From NCBI RefSeq assembly GCF_030730875.1, contig NZ_JAVAMA010000003.1, positions 62,001-126,000 on the forward strand: DNA of 64,000 nt, in the 5' to 3' direction. Below, piece after piece: positions 26,079 through 33,608 of this stretch; the stretch's first letter is position 1, and each line of letters starts with the position of its first letter. Both the position numbers and the translations under genes were made by a program. The DNA comes from Sphingomonas sp. DG1-23. Its GTDB lineage: Bacteria > Pseudomonadota > Alphaproteobacteria > Sphingomonadales > Sphingomonadaceae. The notes below the pieces were generated by a model. That model was not told the DNA's origin. It searched no databases and was given only the letters and a program-made list of their open reading frames with translations.

Positions 26079-28367
26079 TCAGCCGATCTCGTTGCGCAGC
26101 TCCGCGAACAGCCCGGGTATCGCCTGCAGCCGTTCCTCCTCCTCGTCGAGGATGGCGTGGAAGGCGTTGCGCTTGATCTCGGTGACGCGTTGTTCGGGCA
26201 GGCGATCCTCGAACGGCAGGGCCGACAGGACGATGTCGATCAGCCGGTCGGCGCCGTGGAGGCGGCCCCACAAATAGTCGTTCTCGCGATAGGCCCGGCT
26301 GAAGAATGCCCCGAAGCTGTTGAACTGGATGCCCTTGAGCGTCGCCGCGGCACCGCCGGTGCGAATCGCGATGGCGTCGTCCGGCGAGATGCGGTCGACG
26401 CGGATCGGATCGAACTCGTCCATGCCCTCGCCCTGGAGCAGCGGCAAGGTGGCGATGTCGAAGAACGGGAAGCCGAGATGCGCGAGCAGCATCGGCCGGC
26501 GCAATTCCTTCGAGAGCGCGCTGAATCCGTCGGAAAGCCGCGCGTCGGTCGCAGTGTCGAGCGCCTTCAACTGCATCCGCTCGGCGAGCAGATCGAGCAC
26601 CGGTCCGGCATCGTCGGTCATGTCGCGGACCGCGCCGCGCAGATCGGCGAAGGTGTCCGAGCGCTTGAGCTCGAGATAGGCGGCGAGCGATTCGTAGATC
26701 GCCTCGCGCATCGGCAGCAATTCGACGTGCGAGCTGGGCAGGTCGATTTCGGTCAGCCGTCGCGCGAGCAGCCGGAGCCGTCGGATGCGGAAGCCGAGAT
26801 CGTGCGCGCGCAGGAACTCGAGCGTCTGCGGGCTGGCGCCGTTGGAGAGCGTGGCGCCGAAGCGGTCGCCGCCGCGCGCCTGCACCGCGTGCGCGACGGC
26901 TTCGCGGATCTCGCGCAGCCGCTCCGGCTCGTGACGATCGCCGATCGTGTGGAGCAGCCGCGCAGTGCGGTCGATCGCGCCCTGGACCTTGAGCAGGCCA
27001 TAAGCGGTATGGCCGTATCCGGCCTTGGCCGCGGCGGCGACCTGCGCGCGGCGGCGCCATGCCGAGAGCCGCTTGGGCGTCGGATAATCGAGCCACAAGG
27101 TATAGCCGAACAGCGCCTCGACCTGCATTTCGACTTCGGTGCGGATCTCGCCGATGATCGAGAGCATCCGCTCGATCTTGTCCGAACGCTCGGCGATGGC
27201 CTCCAGATTGTCGCGGATGGGCTGCTCGCGCGGCAGCTCGGACAGCGAGCCGATGATCGTCTGGAAGAAGCCCGGGGCCTCCTGCGACTCACCGTAAAAG
27301 TCGAAGCGGAAATTGGGATGGGGGTCGATATAGACGAAGCGCCGATCGACCTGGCGGCGTGCGGGGCGTTCGCGAAGCGCGTCGATCGCGGGGCGGAACG
27401 GCGCATTGGCGAGCACCGAGCCGTCGATCAGCACCGCCTTTTTCGCGCGGTTATCGGCCCATTGCTCGGGCATGACATGTTCGAGGAAGCGGTCGCGGCC
27501 GGACCAGTCGGTGCCGCGCTCCTCGATCAGCGTGTCCATTTCGGCGACCGTGAAGGGCGGAAAGGCGCCGGGAAAGCTGGAGGTCGCGCGGGCGGCGAAG
27601 GCGAGTTCGGGCACTTGCGCGAACGGCGCGTCCGAATCGCCGTGATCGGTGAACGAGAAGACGAGGCGATGTTCGGTCTCGACCACGCGCGGCGGCGAAT
27701 TGAGCCGAAGTTCCTCGGCATGGCCGCGAAAATCGGTGACGGTGACGAACAGGTCGAGCGGCTGGCCCTGCGGCAACAGGCGGCGATAGGCCGGGCCCTT
27801 CGCCATCGCGTCGAACGCGTTCATCAGCGTGTTGAGCAGCCTTTTGCCGCCGAAAGGAGGTTCGAACCAGCGCGAGCGGACGAAGCTCTCGAGCTTGAGG
27901 CGGACTTCGTCGCGCGCGCCGGCCTCGACCGTTTCGTCGATCGTCTTGCTGCGATTGGCGACGAGCCACGCGATCGGGATCGCCCAGATCTTGGCGAAGC
28001 GATGCGACGGTGCCTGGCGCGGCTCGATCAGCGCCTCGACATCGGCATGGTCCATCCACATGTCGGTGAGCGGATCGAGCGACTGGCCGGTGGCGATCGC
28101 CTGGGCGAGGAACACCGCGTTGATCCCGCCGGCGCTGGCGCCCGACAATATGTCGACGAGCACGCGCAGATTGATTCCCGAGACCTCGCGGATCTCGTCG
28201 ATCAGCTGGCGATAGACCCCGTTGCCTTCCTCGCCCTCGCGCGCGGCGCAGCTCGCTCTGGCGAGCCGCCAGACCTCCTTGGTGATGCCGTGCATGTAGA
28301 CGGCGAGGCTGATCCCGCCATAGCAGACGAGCGCGAGCCGCAGCTCCTTGTCGCGGGTTGCGGTCAT
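26079..28367 (-). CDS. Patatin-like phospholipase, patatin-related family
   Basis: 762 residues from ATG 28367. The patatin catalytic dyad is present: oxyanion-hole LVCYGGISLAVY (13-24), nucleophile serine in GASAG (76-80, LSGASAGGINAVFLAQA) and aspartate in LIDGSVLANAPF. A long C-terminal extension (about 330-762), partly coiled, matches the architecture of the large patatin-related proteins. Such enzymes hydrolyse acyl esters of phospholipids. No signal peptide is seen, so it is probably cytosolic or membrane-peripheral. Start and upstream stop overlap by one base (TGATG), coupling it to an EEP-family phosphatase/nuclease. Confidence 0.9.
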   Translation of the reverse strand: MTATRDKELRLALVCYGGISLAVYMHGITKEVWRLARASCAAREGEEGNGVYRQLIDEIREVSGINLRVLVDILSGASAGGINAVFLAQAIATGQSLDPLTDMWMDHADVEALIEPRQAPSHRFAKIWAIPIAWLVANRSKTIDETVEAGARDEVRLKLESFVRSRWFEPPFGGKRLLNTLMNAFDAMAKGPAYRRLLPQGQPLDLFVTVTDFRGHAEELRLNSPPRVVETEHRLVFSFTDHGDSDAPFAQVPELAFAARATSSFPGAFPPFTVAEMDTLIEERGTDWSGRDRFLEHVMPEQWADNRAKKAVLIDGSVLANAPFRPAIDALRERPARRQVDRRFVYIDPHPNFRFDFYGESQEAPGFFQTIIGSLSELPREQPIRDNLEAIAERSDKIERMLSIIGEIRTEVEMQVEALFGYTLWLDYPTPKRLSAWRRRAQVAAAAKAGYGHTAYGLLKVQGAIDRTARLLHTIGDRHEPERLREIREAVAHAVQARGGDRFGATLSNGASPQTLEFLRAHDLGFRIRRLRLLARRLTEIDLPSSHVELLPMREAIYESLAAYLELKRSDTFADLRGAVRDMTDDAGPVLDLLAERMQLKALDTATDARLSDGFSALSKELRRPMLLAHLGFPFFDIATLPLLQGEGMDEFDPIRVDRISPDDAIAIRTGGAAATLKGIQFNSFGAFFSRAYRENDYLWGRLHGADRLIDIVLSALPFEDRLPEQRVTEIKRNAFHAILDEEEERLQAIPGLFAELRNEIG

Positions 28368-29062
28368 CAGGCGGTCCGGATCTCGGCCCAGATCGGCAGA
28401 TGATCCGATGCGGTACGCGAATTCAGGCTTTCGTGCACCCCGGCGGCCTCGATCGTCAGATCGCGGCTGACCATGATCCGGTCGAGCCGGGCCATCGGGC
28501 GGCGGGCATGGAAGCTCTTGCCGGTCGCGGCGAACTGGAAATGCTGGGCGAAATCGCGCAGGCAGCCGCTCTGCGGAGTCCATTCGTTGAGATCGCCCAT
28601 CAGCACCGTCGGATAGCGTTCGGCGCTCGATTCGACATGCGCGATGATCGCGTGCGCCTGGCGGCGGCGCCACAGCCCCGACAGATCGAGATGCATGCCG
28701 ACCACGCGCAGGACCTGTCCGCGCACCCGGACTTCGGCCATCACCGCACCGCGCGGCTCGAGCGCGGGCAGATGGATCGCTTCGCAGCCGAGGATCTGCG
28801 CGTCCTTGCGCACCAGCAGCGCGTTGCCGTGCCAGCCCATCGAGCGCGCGCGCATCCCGAAGGTGATCGCCTTCCAGTCGCCATGCTCGGCGAGCAGGTG
28901 GCTGGTCAGCACCGCCTCGCGGGTGCCGAAGCGGCGATCGGCTTCCTGCAGCGCGATCACGTCGGCATTCACTTCGCAAAGGACCTGGAGCGTCCGCTCG
29001 GGCCGGCGCCGCCGATCGGTGCCGATCGACTTGCGCATATTGTAGCTGGCGACCTTGATCAT
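28367..29062 (-). CDS. Endonuclease/exonuclease/phosphatase (EEP) family protein
   Basis: 231 residues. The EEP fold motifs are in order: VASYNMRKSIG, VIALQEADRRF (metal-binding Glu), VVGMHLDLSG, MGDLNEWTP (Asp/Asn) and the C-terminal SDHLPIWAE (Asp-His). Members include phosphodiesterases acting on lipids, inositol phosphates or nucleic acids. The pairing with a patatin lipase hints at phospholipid head-group removal, but that is inference. No signal peptide. Confidence 0.85.
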   Translation of the reverse strand: MIKVASYNMRKSIGTDRRRRPERTLQVLCEVNADVIALQEADRRFGTREAVLTSHLLAEHGDWKAITFGMRARSMGWHGNALLVRKDAQILGCEAIHLPALEPRGAVMAEVRVRGQVLRVVGMHLDLSGLWRRRQAHAIIAHVESSAERYPTVLMGDLNEWTPQSGCLRDFAQHFQFAATGKSFHARRPMARLDRIMVSRDLTIEAAGVHESLNSRTASDHLPIWAEIRTA

Positions 29063-29104
29063 GTGCGCCCCTTATCGCGGGGCCGATGGGGGATGGGCAA
29101 GGGC

Positions 29105-29296
29105 CTAGCTCGGATGCGCCTCGCTGCCTCGCTGTCCCGCGGCTTCCTCGGCGGCTGCGATCAGGCTGCGGCCGGTGGCGTCGGCAGCTTCGGGAGTCAT
29201 CGCGACTGCAATACCGTCGGGACCGTCGAGCAGGACGAGACCTTGCTCGGCCGCGGCGACGCCGGGCTTGCTCTCGGGTTCTTGCGGTGAAGTCAT
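29105..29296 (-). CDS. Small acidic hypothetical protein
   Basis: 63 residues from ATG 29296 with GGGAGA upstream. Contents: a polar N-terminus MTSPQEPESKPG, then GLVLLDGPDGIAVAMTPEAA and a helical AATGRSLIAAAEEAAGQ-like tail. I recognise this as the kind of short sphingomonad protein often left unnamed. No membrane span. It lies between MmcQ/YjbR and the EEP gene, all leftward. Confidence 0.55.
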   Translation of the reverse strand: MTSPQEPESKPGVAAAEQGLVLLDGPDGIAVAMTPEAADATGRSLIAAAEEAAGQRGSEAHPS

Positions 29297-29375
29297 TTTG
29301 CACTCTCCCTTTTCACGCTGTGCTGCGCTTGTTGCGGCCGTGGGGAGAAAACTCGGCGGCGCGACGGGCGTTCCT

Positions 29376-29753
29376 TTAGCGGCCGCCCGCCTCGAGCAGG
29401 CGGCGCGGCGCGGCGAGTTCCCAGCTGCGTGCGATGCGATCGCCGACATGCGCCCAGTCGGTATCGGCGGCATGGATCGCGAGGCCAACCCATTCGGCGC
29501 GGAAATAGGCGACGCGCGAATAACTTTCAGGCGCCGCCTCGATCAGCATCCGCGCCTCCTCGGCGTCGGCGGTCTTGACCGCGACCACGGTGCGGCCGTC
29601 GCCGTGATGATCGTGACGGAACTGGGCGTACATCTTCCCCGCGACGAAGAAGGTCGGCTGGCCGTGGCTGGGCCGTTCCTCGCTCTCCGGGAGATCGAGG
29701 GCGAGCGCGCGGACCTGGTGCAGCGCGGGATCGGGATCGGGGCTCAGCGGCAT
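29376..29753 (-). CDS. MmcQ/YjbR family protein
   Basis: 125 residues. The sequence matches the MmcQ/YjbR fold: VRALALDLPESEERPSHGQP, TFFVAGKMYAQF, VAVKTADAEEARMLIEA, then YFRAEWVGLAI. These are double-wing DNA-binding-like proteins of uncertain role. The ATG at 29753 lies inside the last codons of purN, a 10-base overlap, so expression is probably linked to the purine genes. Confidence 0.85.
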   Translation of the reverse strand: MPLSPDPDPALHQVRALALDLPESEERPSHGQPTFFVAGKMYAQFRHDHHGDGRTVVAVKTADAEEARMLIEAAPESYSRVAYFRAEWVGLAIHAADTDWAHVGDRIARSWELAAPRRLLEAGGR

Positions 29754-30313
29754 AGGAACTCGGCTATTACCCTCGCGTAGAGCCGATGTTCCGCCGCGAG
29801 CACCCGTTCGGCAAGCGTTTCGGGCGTGTCGCCGGGCAGGATCGCCACTTCGACCTGGCCGAGCACTTCGCCGCCGTCGAGCTCTTCGGTGACGATATGG
29901 ACCGAGACCCCGCCATGGCTGTCGCCCGCCGCAATCGCGCGGGCATGGGTGTCGAGACCCTTATATTTCGGCAGCAGCGAGGGGTGGATGTTGACGATCC
30001 GGCCGCGCCAGCGCGCGACGAAATCGTCCGAGAGCAGGCGCATGTAACCGGCAAGCGCGATCAGCTCGACGCCGGCGTCGCGCATCGCGGCGTCGATCTT
30101 CGCCTCGTACTCGGGCTTGGGCATGCCTTTGGGCGATTGCGCGAAGGTCGGCACGCACTGCGCCTGCGCCCAGGCGAGGCCGGCGGCCTCGGGCCTGTCG
30201 CTGGCGACGAGGACGACTTCATAGGGGCAGCCCTCGGCGCGCGACGCCTCGACCAGCGCTGCCATGTTCGAACCGCGGCCGGAGATCAGGATGCCGAGCT
30301 TTTTGCGGGTCAT
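29744..30313 (-). CDS. purN: Phosphoribosylglycinamide formyltransferase
   Basis: 189 residues. PurN transfers formyl from 10-formyl-THF to GAR in purine synthesis. Motifs: LISGRGSNMAALVEA (phosphate loop), LAGYMRLLSDDFV, and the catalytic NIHPSLLPKYKGLDTHARAI with Asn and His plus the later Asp in GDTPETLAERVL. It follows purM in the same direction, separated by a pair of repeat hairpins. Confidence 0.97.
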   Translation of the reverse strand: MTRKKLGILISGRGSNMAALVEASRAEGCPYEVVLVASDRPEAAGLAWAQAQCVPTFAQSPKGMPKPEYEAKIDAAMRDAGVELIALAGYMRLLSDDFVARWRGRIVNIHPSLLPKYKGLDTHARAIAAGDSHGGVSVHIVTEELDGGEVLGQVEVAILPGDTPETLAERVLAAEHRLYARVIAEFLCR

Positions 30314-30321
30314 TTCGCAGT

Positions 30322-30396
30322 GCTCCTGCGAAAGCAGGAGCCCGGGTGTCGCAGAGAATACCGCTTGTAACTCTGGGCTCCTGCCTTCGCAGGAGC
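30322..30396. repeat. Two GCTCCTGC hairpins between purM and purN
   Basis: GCTCCTGC-GAAA-GCAGGAGC at 30322-30341 and GCTCCTGC-CTTC-GCAGGAGC at 30377-30396 are identical eight-base stems with tetraloops. A third copy is at 37292-37311. This is a dispersed REP-like element; inside the operon it may stabilise or trim the mRNA between the two genes. Confidence 0.75.
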
Positions 30397-30406
30397 ACGG
30401 AGGCGC

Positions 30407-31501
30407 TCAGTCATTGTGCGTCGCGCTCCAGTCGGCCCGCGCGCTCCAGGTTTCGGCGGGACCGAATACGGTGCAGCCGCGCGGACCTTCCTCGACCATA
30501 CCGATCCGGAATACGGTTTCGCCCGCGGCGGCCAGTTCGGCGGCCACCGTCCCGGCATCCTCCGCGGCGACCGCTGCGACCATGCCGATCCCGCAATTGA
30601 AGGTGCGCGCCATTTCCTCGGGCTCGATATTCCCCTGCGCCTGCAGGAACGCCATCAGCCGCGGCAGCGGCCAGGCGGCGGCGTCGATGCGGGCGTGGCA
30701 ATTCCCGGGGAGCACGCGCGGGACATTTTCGAGCAGCCCGCCGCCGGTGATGTGGGCGAGCCCGCGGATCGTGCCCTTGCGCAGCTGCGGCAACAGGCTC
30801 GCGACATAGATCCGCGTCGGCGCCATCAGCGCGTCGAGCAGGATCACGTCCTGGTCGAACACCGCGGGGCGATCGAGCTTCCAGCCCTTGTCGGCGGCGA
30901 GTCGGCGGACGAGCGAGAAGCCGTTGGAATGGATGCCCGTAGAGGCGAGGCCGAGCAGCACGTCGCCGGGGCCGATCGCGCTGCCGTCGAGCAACTGATC
31001 GCGCTCGACCGCGCCGACGCAGAAGCCGGCAAGGTCGTAATCGCCCTCGGCATACATGCCCGGCATCTCGGCGGTCTCGCCGCCGATCAGCGCGCAGCCG
31101 GCTTGGCGGCAGCCCTCGGCGATCGACGCGACGACTCGCTCGGCGGTCTCGGGAACCAGCTTGCCGCTGGCATAATAATCGAGGAAGAACAGAGGCTCGG
31201 CGCCCTGGACGATCAGATCGTTGGCGCACATCGCGACGAGATCGACGCCGACCCCGTCATGCGCGTCATGCTCGATCGCGAGCTTCAATTTGGTGCCGAC
31301 GCCGTCGTTCGCGGCGACGAGCAGCGGATCGGTGAACCCCGCCGCCTTGAGGTCGAACACCCCGCCAAAGCCGCCCAACGCGGCATCCGCGCCGGGGCGA
31401 CGGGTGGATTTGGCCAGCGGGCCGATGGCGCGGACCAGCGCATTGCCGGCCGCGATCGAGACGCCCGCCTGGGCGTAGGTATAGGCTTTGGGTTCGCTCA
31501 T
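30407..31501 (-). CDS. purM: Phosphoribosylformylglycinamidine cyclo-ligase
   Basis: 364 residues. PurM closes the imidazole ring to form AIR, using ATP. Typical segments: [20 protein letters not shown], the ATP-site [53 protein letters not shown], and [19 protein letters not shown]. Length is normal. It is divergent from the DUF2066 gene across a repeat-filled 214-base gap. Confidence 0.97.
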   Translation of the reverse strand: MSEPKAYTYAQAGVSIAAGNALVRAIGPLAKSTRRPGADAALGGFGGVFDLKAAGFTDPLLVAANDGVGTKLKLAIEHDAHDGVGVDLVAMCANDLIVQGAEPLFFLDYYASGKLVPETAERVVASIAEGCRQAGCALIGGETAEMPGMYAEGDYDLAGFCVGAVERDQLLDGSAIGPGDVLLGLASTGIHSNGFSLVRRLAADKGWKLDRPAVFDQDVILLDALMAPTRIYVASLLPQLRKGTIRGLAHITGGGLLENVPRVLPGNCHARIDAAAWPLPRLMAFLQAQGNIEPEEMARTFNCGIGMVAAVAAEDAGTVAAELAAAGETVFRIGMVEEGPRGCTVFGPAETWSARADWSATHND

Positions 31502-31549
31502 GCGGCAAGCGCTTAGCGGGGAGTTGGCTTTCCGTCACCCCAGAGCGAT

Positions 31550-31648
31550 CACCCTCACCCTTCCGGCGCCTTCGGCGCCTCCCTCCCTCTCCCGACGGGA
31601 GAGGGAAGGGGCCCGCCGCCGAAGGCGGTGGGAAGGGTGAGGGTGAGT
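31550..31648. repeat. Long inverted repeat with CCCTCTCCC core
   Basis: CACCCTCACCC at 31550-31560 is mirrored by GGGTGAGGGTGAG at 31635-31647. Inside is CCCTCTCCC (31585-31593), loop GAC, GGGAGAGGG (31597-31605), plus GGCGCC-rich arms. It occupies the divergent promoter region of purM and the DUF2066 gene, an unusual place for a terminator-like element. Confidence 0.7.
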
Positions 31649-31715
31649 GTAATGGAAGCGCATTCGCCAGAAGTCCCTTGGATTTCCGCGCCCGCTTCGC
31701 CAAAAGGGCGCCCGC

Positions 31716-33002
31716 ATGCAATTGTCCCGCATTTCGCTCACCATCGGTATCGCCGGCGCGCTCGCTCTTGCGGGGGCGGGGGTCGTGAAGGCGCAAGGCG
31801 AGGCCGGCGGCGCCAGCGCAGTGCCGATCGACGCGTCGGGAAGCTTCGAGGTCGCCGGCGTCCAGGTGGACGTCAAGGGCAAGGATGCCGATACGGCGCG
31901 GCAAGGCGGTTGGCGGATCGCCCAGCGCAAGGGCTGGGAGATGCTGTCCGAACGGCTGACCGGCAAGAAATCCACCCTCGGCGATTCGGCGCTCGACGCT
32001 CTGGTCACCGGAATCGTCGTCGAGCGCGAGCAGATCGGGCCGTCGCGCTACGTCGCCCGATTGGGCGTATTGTTCGATCGCGGCAAGGCGGGCGCGATTC
32101 TCGGCGTGTCGACGGCGGTGTCGCGTTCGGCGCCGATGCTGCTGGTGCCGCTCGAATTCTCCGGCGGAGTCGGGCGCGTGTTCGAGCGCGAGACGGCATG
32201 GTCGCGCGCGTGGAATCGCTTCCGCAGCGGCGGCAGCACGGTCGACTATGTCCGGCTGCGCGGCTCGGGCCCCGATGCGATGCTGATCAACGCCGGGCAG
32301 ACGCTGCGGCGCGGGCGCAACTGGTGGCGCACGGTGCTCGACCAATATGGCGCGTCCGACGTGCTGGTCGCCGAAGTGCAGCTGCGCCGCGAATATCCGG
32401 GCGGGCCGATCGTCGGAATCTTCGCCGCCAATCACGGTCCCGACCGTCGCCCGATCACCAGTTTCGCGCTGCGCGTCGACAATGGCGATTCGCTCGACGC
32501 CTTGCTCGACGCAGGCATCCAGCGGCTCGACCAGGCCTATCAAAAAGCGCTCGCCTCTGGCCTACTGCGCCCCGACGCGCTGCTGGCGGTACGTCCGCCG
32601 CGGGTCAAGACTGCCGAGGAGCTTGCGGCCGAGGCTGCAGCGGCGGCGGCAGCCGCCGAAGCGACGCCGACCCCGACTCCCGGCGCGAGCAGCGCCGCGA
32701 CCGCAACCTTCACCGTGCAGGTCGATACGCCGAGCGCGGCGGCGCTCACTGCATCCGAATCGGCAGTGCGCGGCGTGCCCGGCGTACGTTCGGCGGCGAC
32801 CACCAGCCTCGCGCTCGGCGGGATTTCGGTGATGCGGGTCGGCTATGACGGCTCGATCGGCAATTTGCGCGCCGCGCTCGAGGCGCGCGGCTGGCAGGTG
32901 CAGGAGGGGCCGGGCGTGCTCCTCATCCGCCGCGGCGGCGGAGCCCGGACGCCCGCCGCCTCGCCTTCGCCCACGGCGTCGAGCACGCCTGCGACCAAAT
33001 GA
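31716..33002 (+). CDS. DUF2066-type exported protein
   Basis: 428 residues with a signal peptide (about 1-26, ending VVKAQ). The central part resembles DUF2066: a repeated alpha/beta segment with RIAQRKGWEMLSERLTGKK, VEREQIGPSRYVARLGVLFD and VLVAEVQLRREYPGG. Residues about 300-325 are an Ala/Pro linker, and the C-terminal part (about 327-405, SAAALTASESAVRGVPGVRS) looks like a small ferredoxin-like domain before a Ser/Pro/Thr tail. Periplasmic; function unknown. It overlaps hda by four bases and heads the hda-ppk1-ppx string. Confidence 0.8.
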   Translation: MQLSRISLTIGIAGALALAGAGVVKAQGEAGGASAVPIDASGSFEVAGVQVDVKGKDADTARQGGWRIAQRKGWEMLSERLTGKKSTLGDSALDALVTGIVVEREQIGPSRYVARLGVLFDRGKAGAILGVSTAVSRSAPMLLVPLEFSGGVGRVFERETAWSRAWNRFRSGGSTVDYVRLRGSGPDAMLINAGQTLRRGRNWWRTVLDQYGASDVLVAEVQLRREYPGGPIVGIFAANHGPDRRPITSFALRVDNGDSLDALLDAGIQRLDQAYQKALASGLLRPDALLAVRPPRVKTAEELAAEAAAAAAAAEATPTPTPGASSAATATFTVQVDTPSAAALTASESAVRGVPGVRSAATTSLALGGISVMRVGYDGSIGNLRAALEARGWQVQEGPGVLLIRRGGGARTPAASPSPTASSTPATK

Positions 33003-33604
33003 GCCAGATGCGCCTGCCGCTCGGACTTCCCGAGGCGCGCGAGACGGAATTCCTTGTCGGCGAATCGAATAGTCGCGCGGTCCACCAGCTCGAACATTGG
33101 GCGACCTGGCCGGTGATGTCGGCGCTGCTGGTCGGTCCGCGCAAATCGGGGCGCAGCCTGCTCGCGCGCATCTTCGCGGCGAAAAGCGGCGGGCGAATCT
33201 TCGACGATGCCGATCGGGCCAGCGAGGCCGAGGTCTTCCACGCGTGGAACGCGGCGCAGCAGGAGCGACGCCCGCTGCTGATCGTCGCCGAGGCCCCGCC
33301 GCCGATCTGGCAGGTCAAGCTGCCCGATCTGCGCTCGCGGCTTGCCGCCTCGCCGTTGCTCGAACTCGGCCCGCCTGACGATTTGCTCGTGCCGCAGCTG
33401 ATCGAGCGCGCCTTCGAACGACATCTGCTCCATGCGAAGCCCGATCTGATCGCGTGGTTGTCGAAACGGATCGAGCGCAGCCACGTCGCGATCCTGCGCG
33501 TTGCCGATGCACTGGAGAGCGAATCGGACAATCGGCTGTCGATCCCCGCCGTACGCGCCGCGCTCGCGCAAAACGGTCTCATAACCGAAACGGACGAACC
33601 CTAG
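32999..33604 (+). CDS. hdaA: Hda/HdaA-like regulator of DnaA
   Basis: 201 residues, a short DnaA-like AAA+ protein without the DNA-binding domain. MRLPLGLPEA at the N-terminus is the clamp-binding motif (QMRLPL) that lets Hda bind the beta clamp. Further along, SALLVGPRKSGRSLLARIF is a P-loop, FDDADRASEAEVFHAWN carries Walker B-like acidic residues, and SRLAASPLLELGPPDD is the arginine-finger region. Hda promotes ATP hydrolysis on DnaA to block re-initiation. Start overlaps the previous stop (ATGA). Confidence 0.88.
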   Translation: MSQMRLPLGLPEARETEFLVGESNSRAVHQLEHWATWPVMSALLVGPRKSGRSLLARIFAAKSGGRIFDDADRASEAEVFHAWNAAQQERRPLLIVAEAPPPIWQVKLPDLRSRLAASPLLELGPPDDLLVPQLIERAFERHLLHAKPDLIAWLSKRIERSHVAILRVADALESESDNRLSIPAVRAALAQNGLITETDEP

Positions 33605-33608
33605 TGCG

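Noticed and set aside
28368..29303. Extension of the patatin gene upstream by about 310 codons
   Set aside because: That part overlaps the EEP gene in a different frame; ATG 28367 with TGATG coupling fits patatin proteins.
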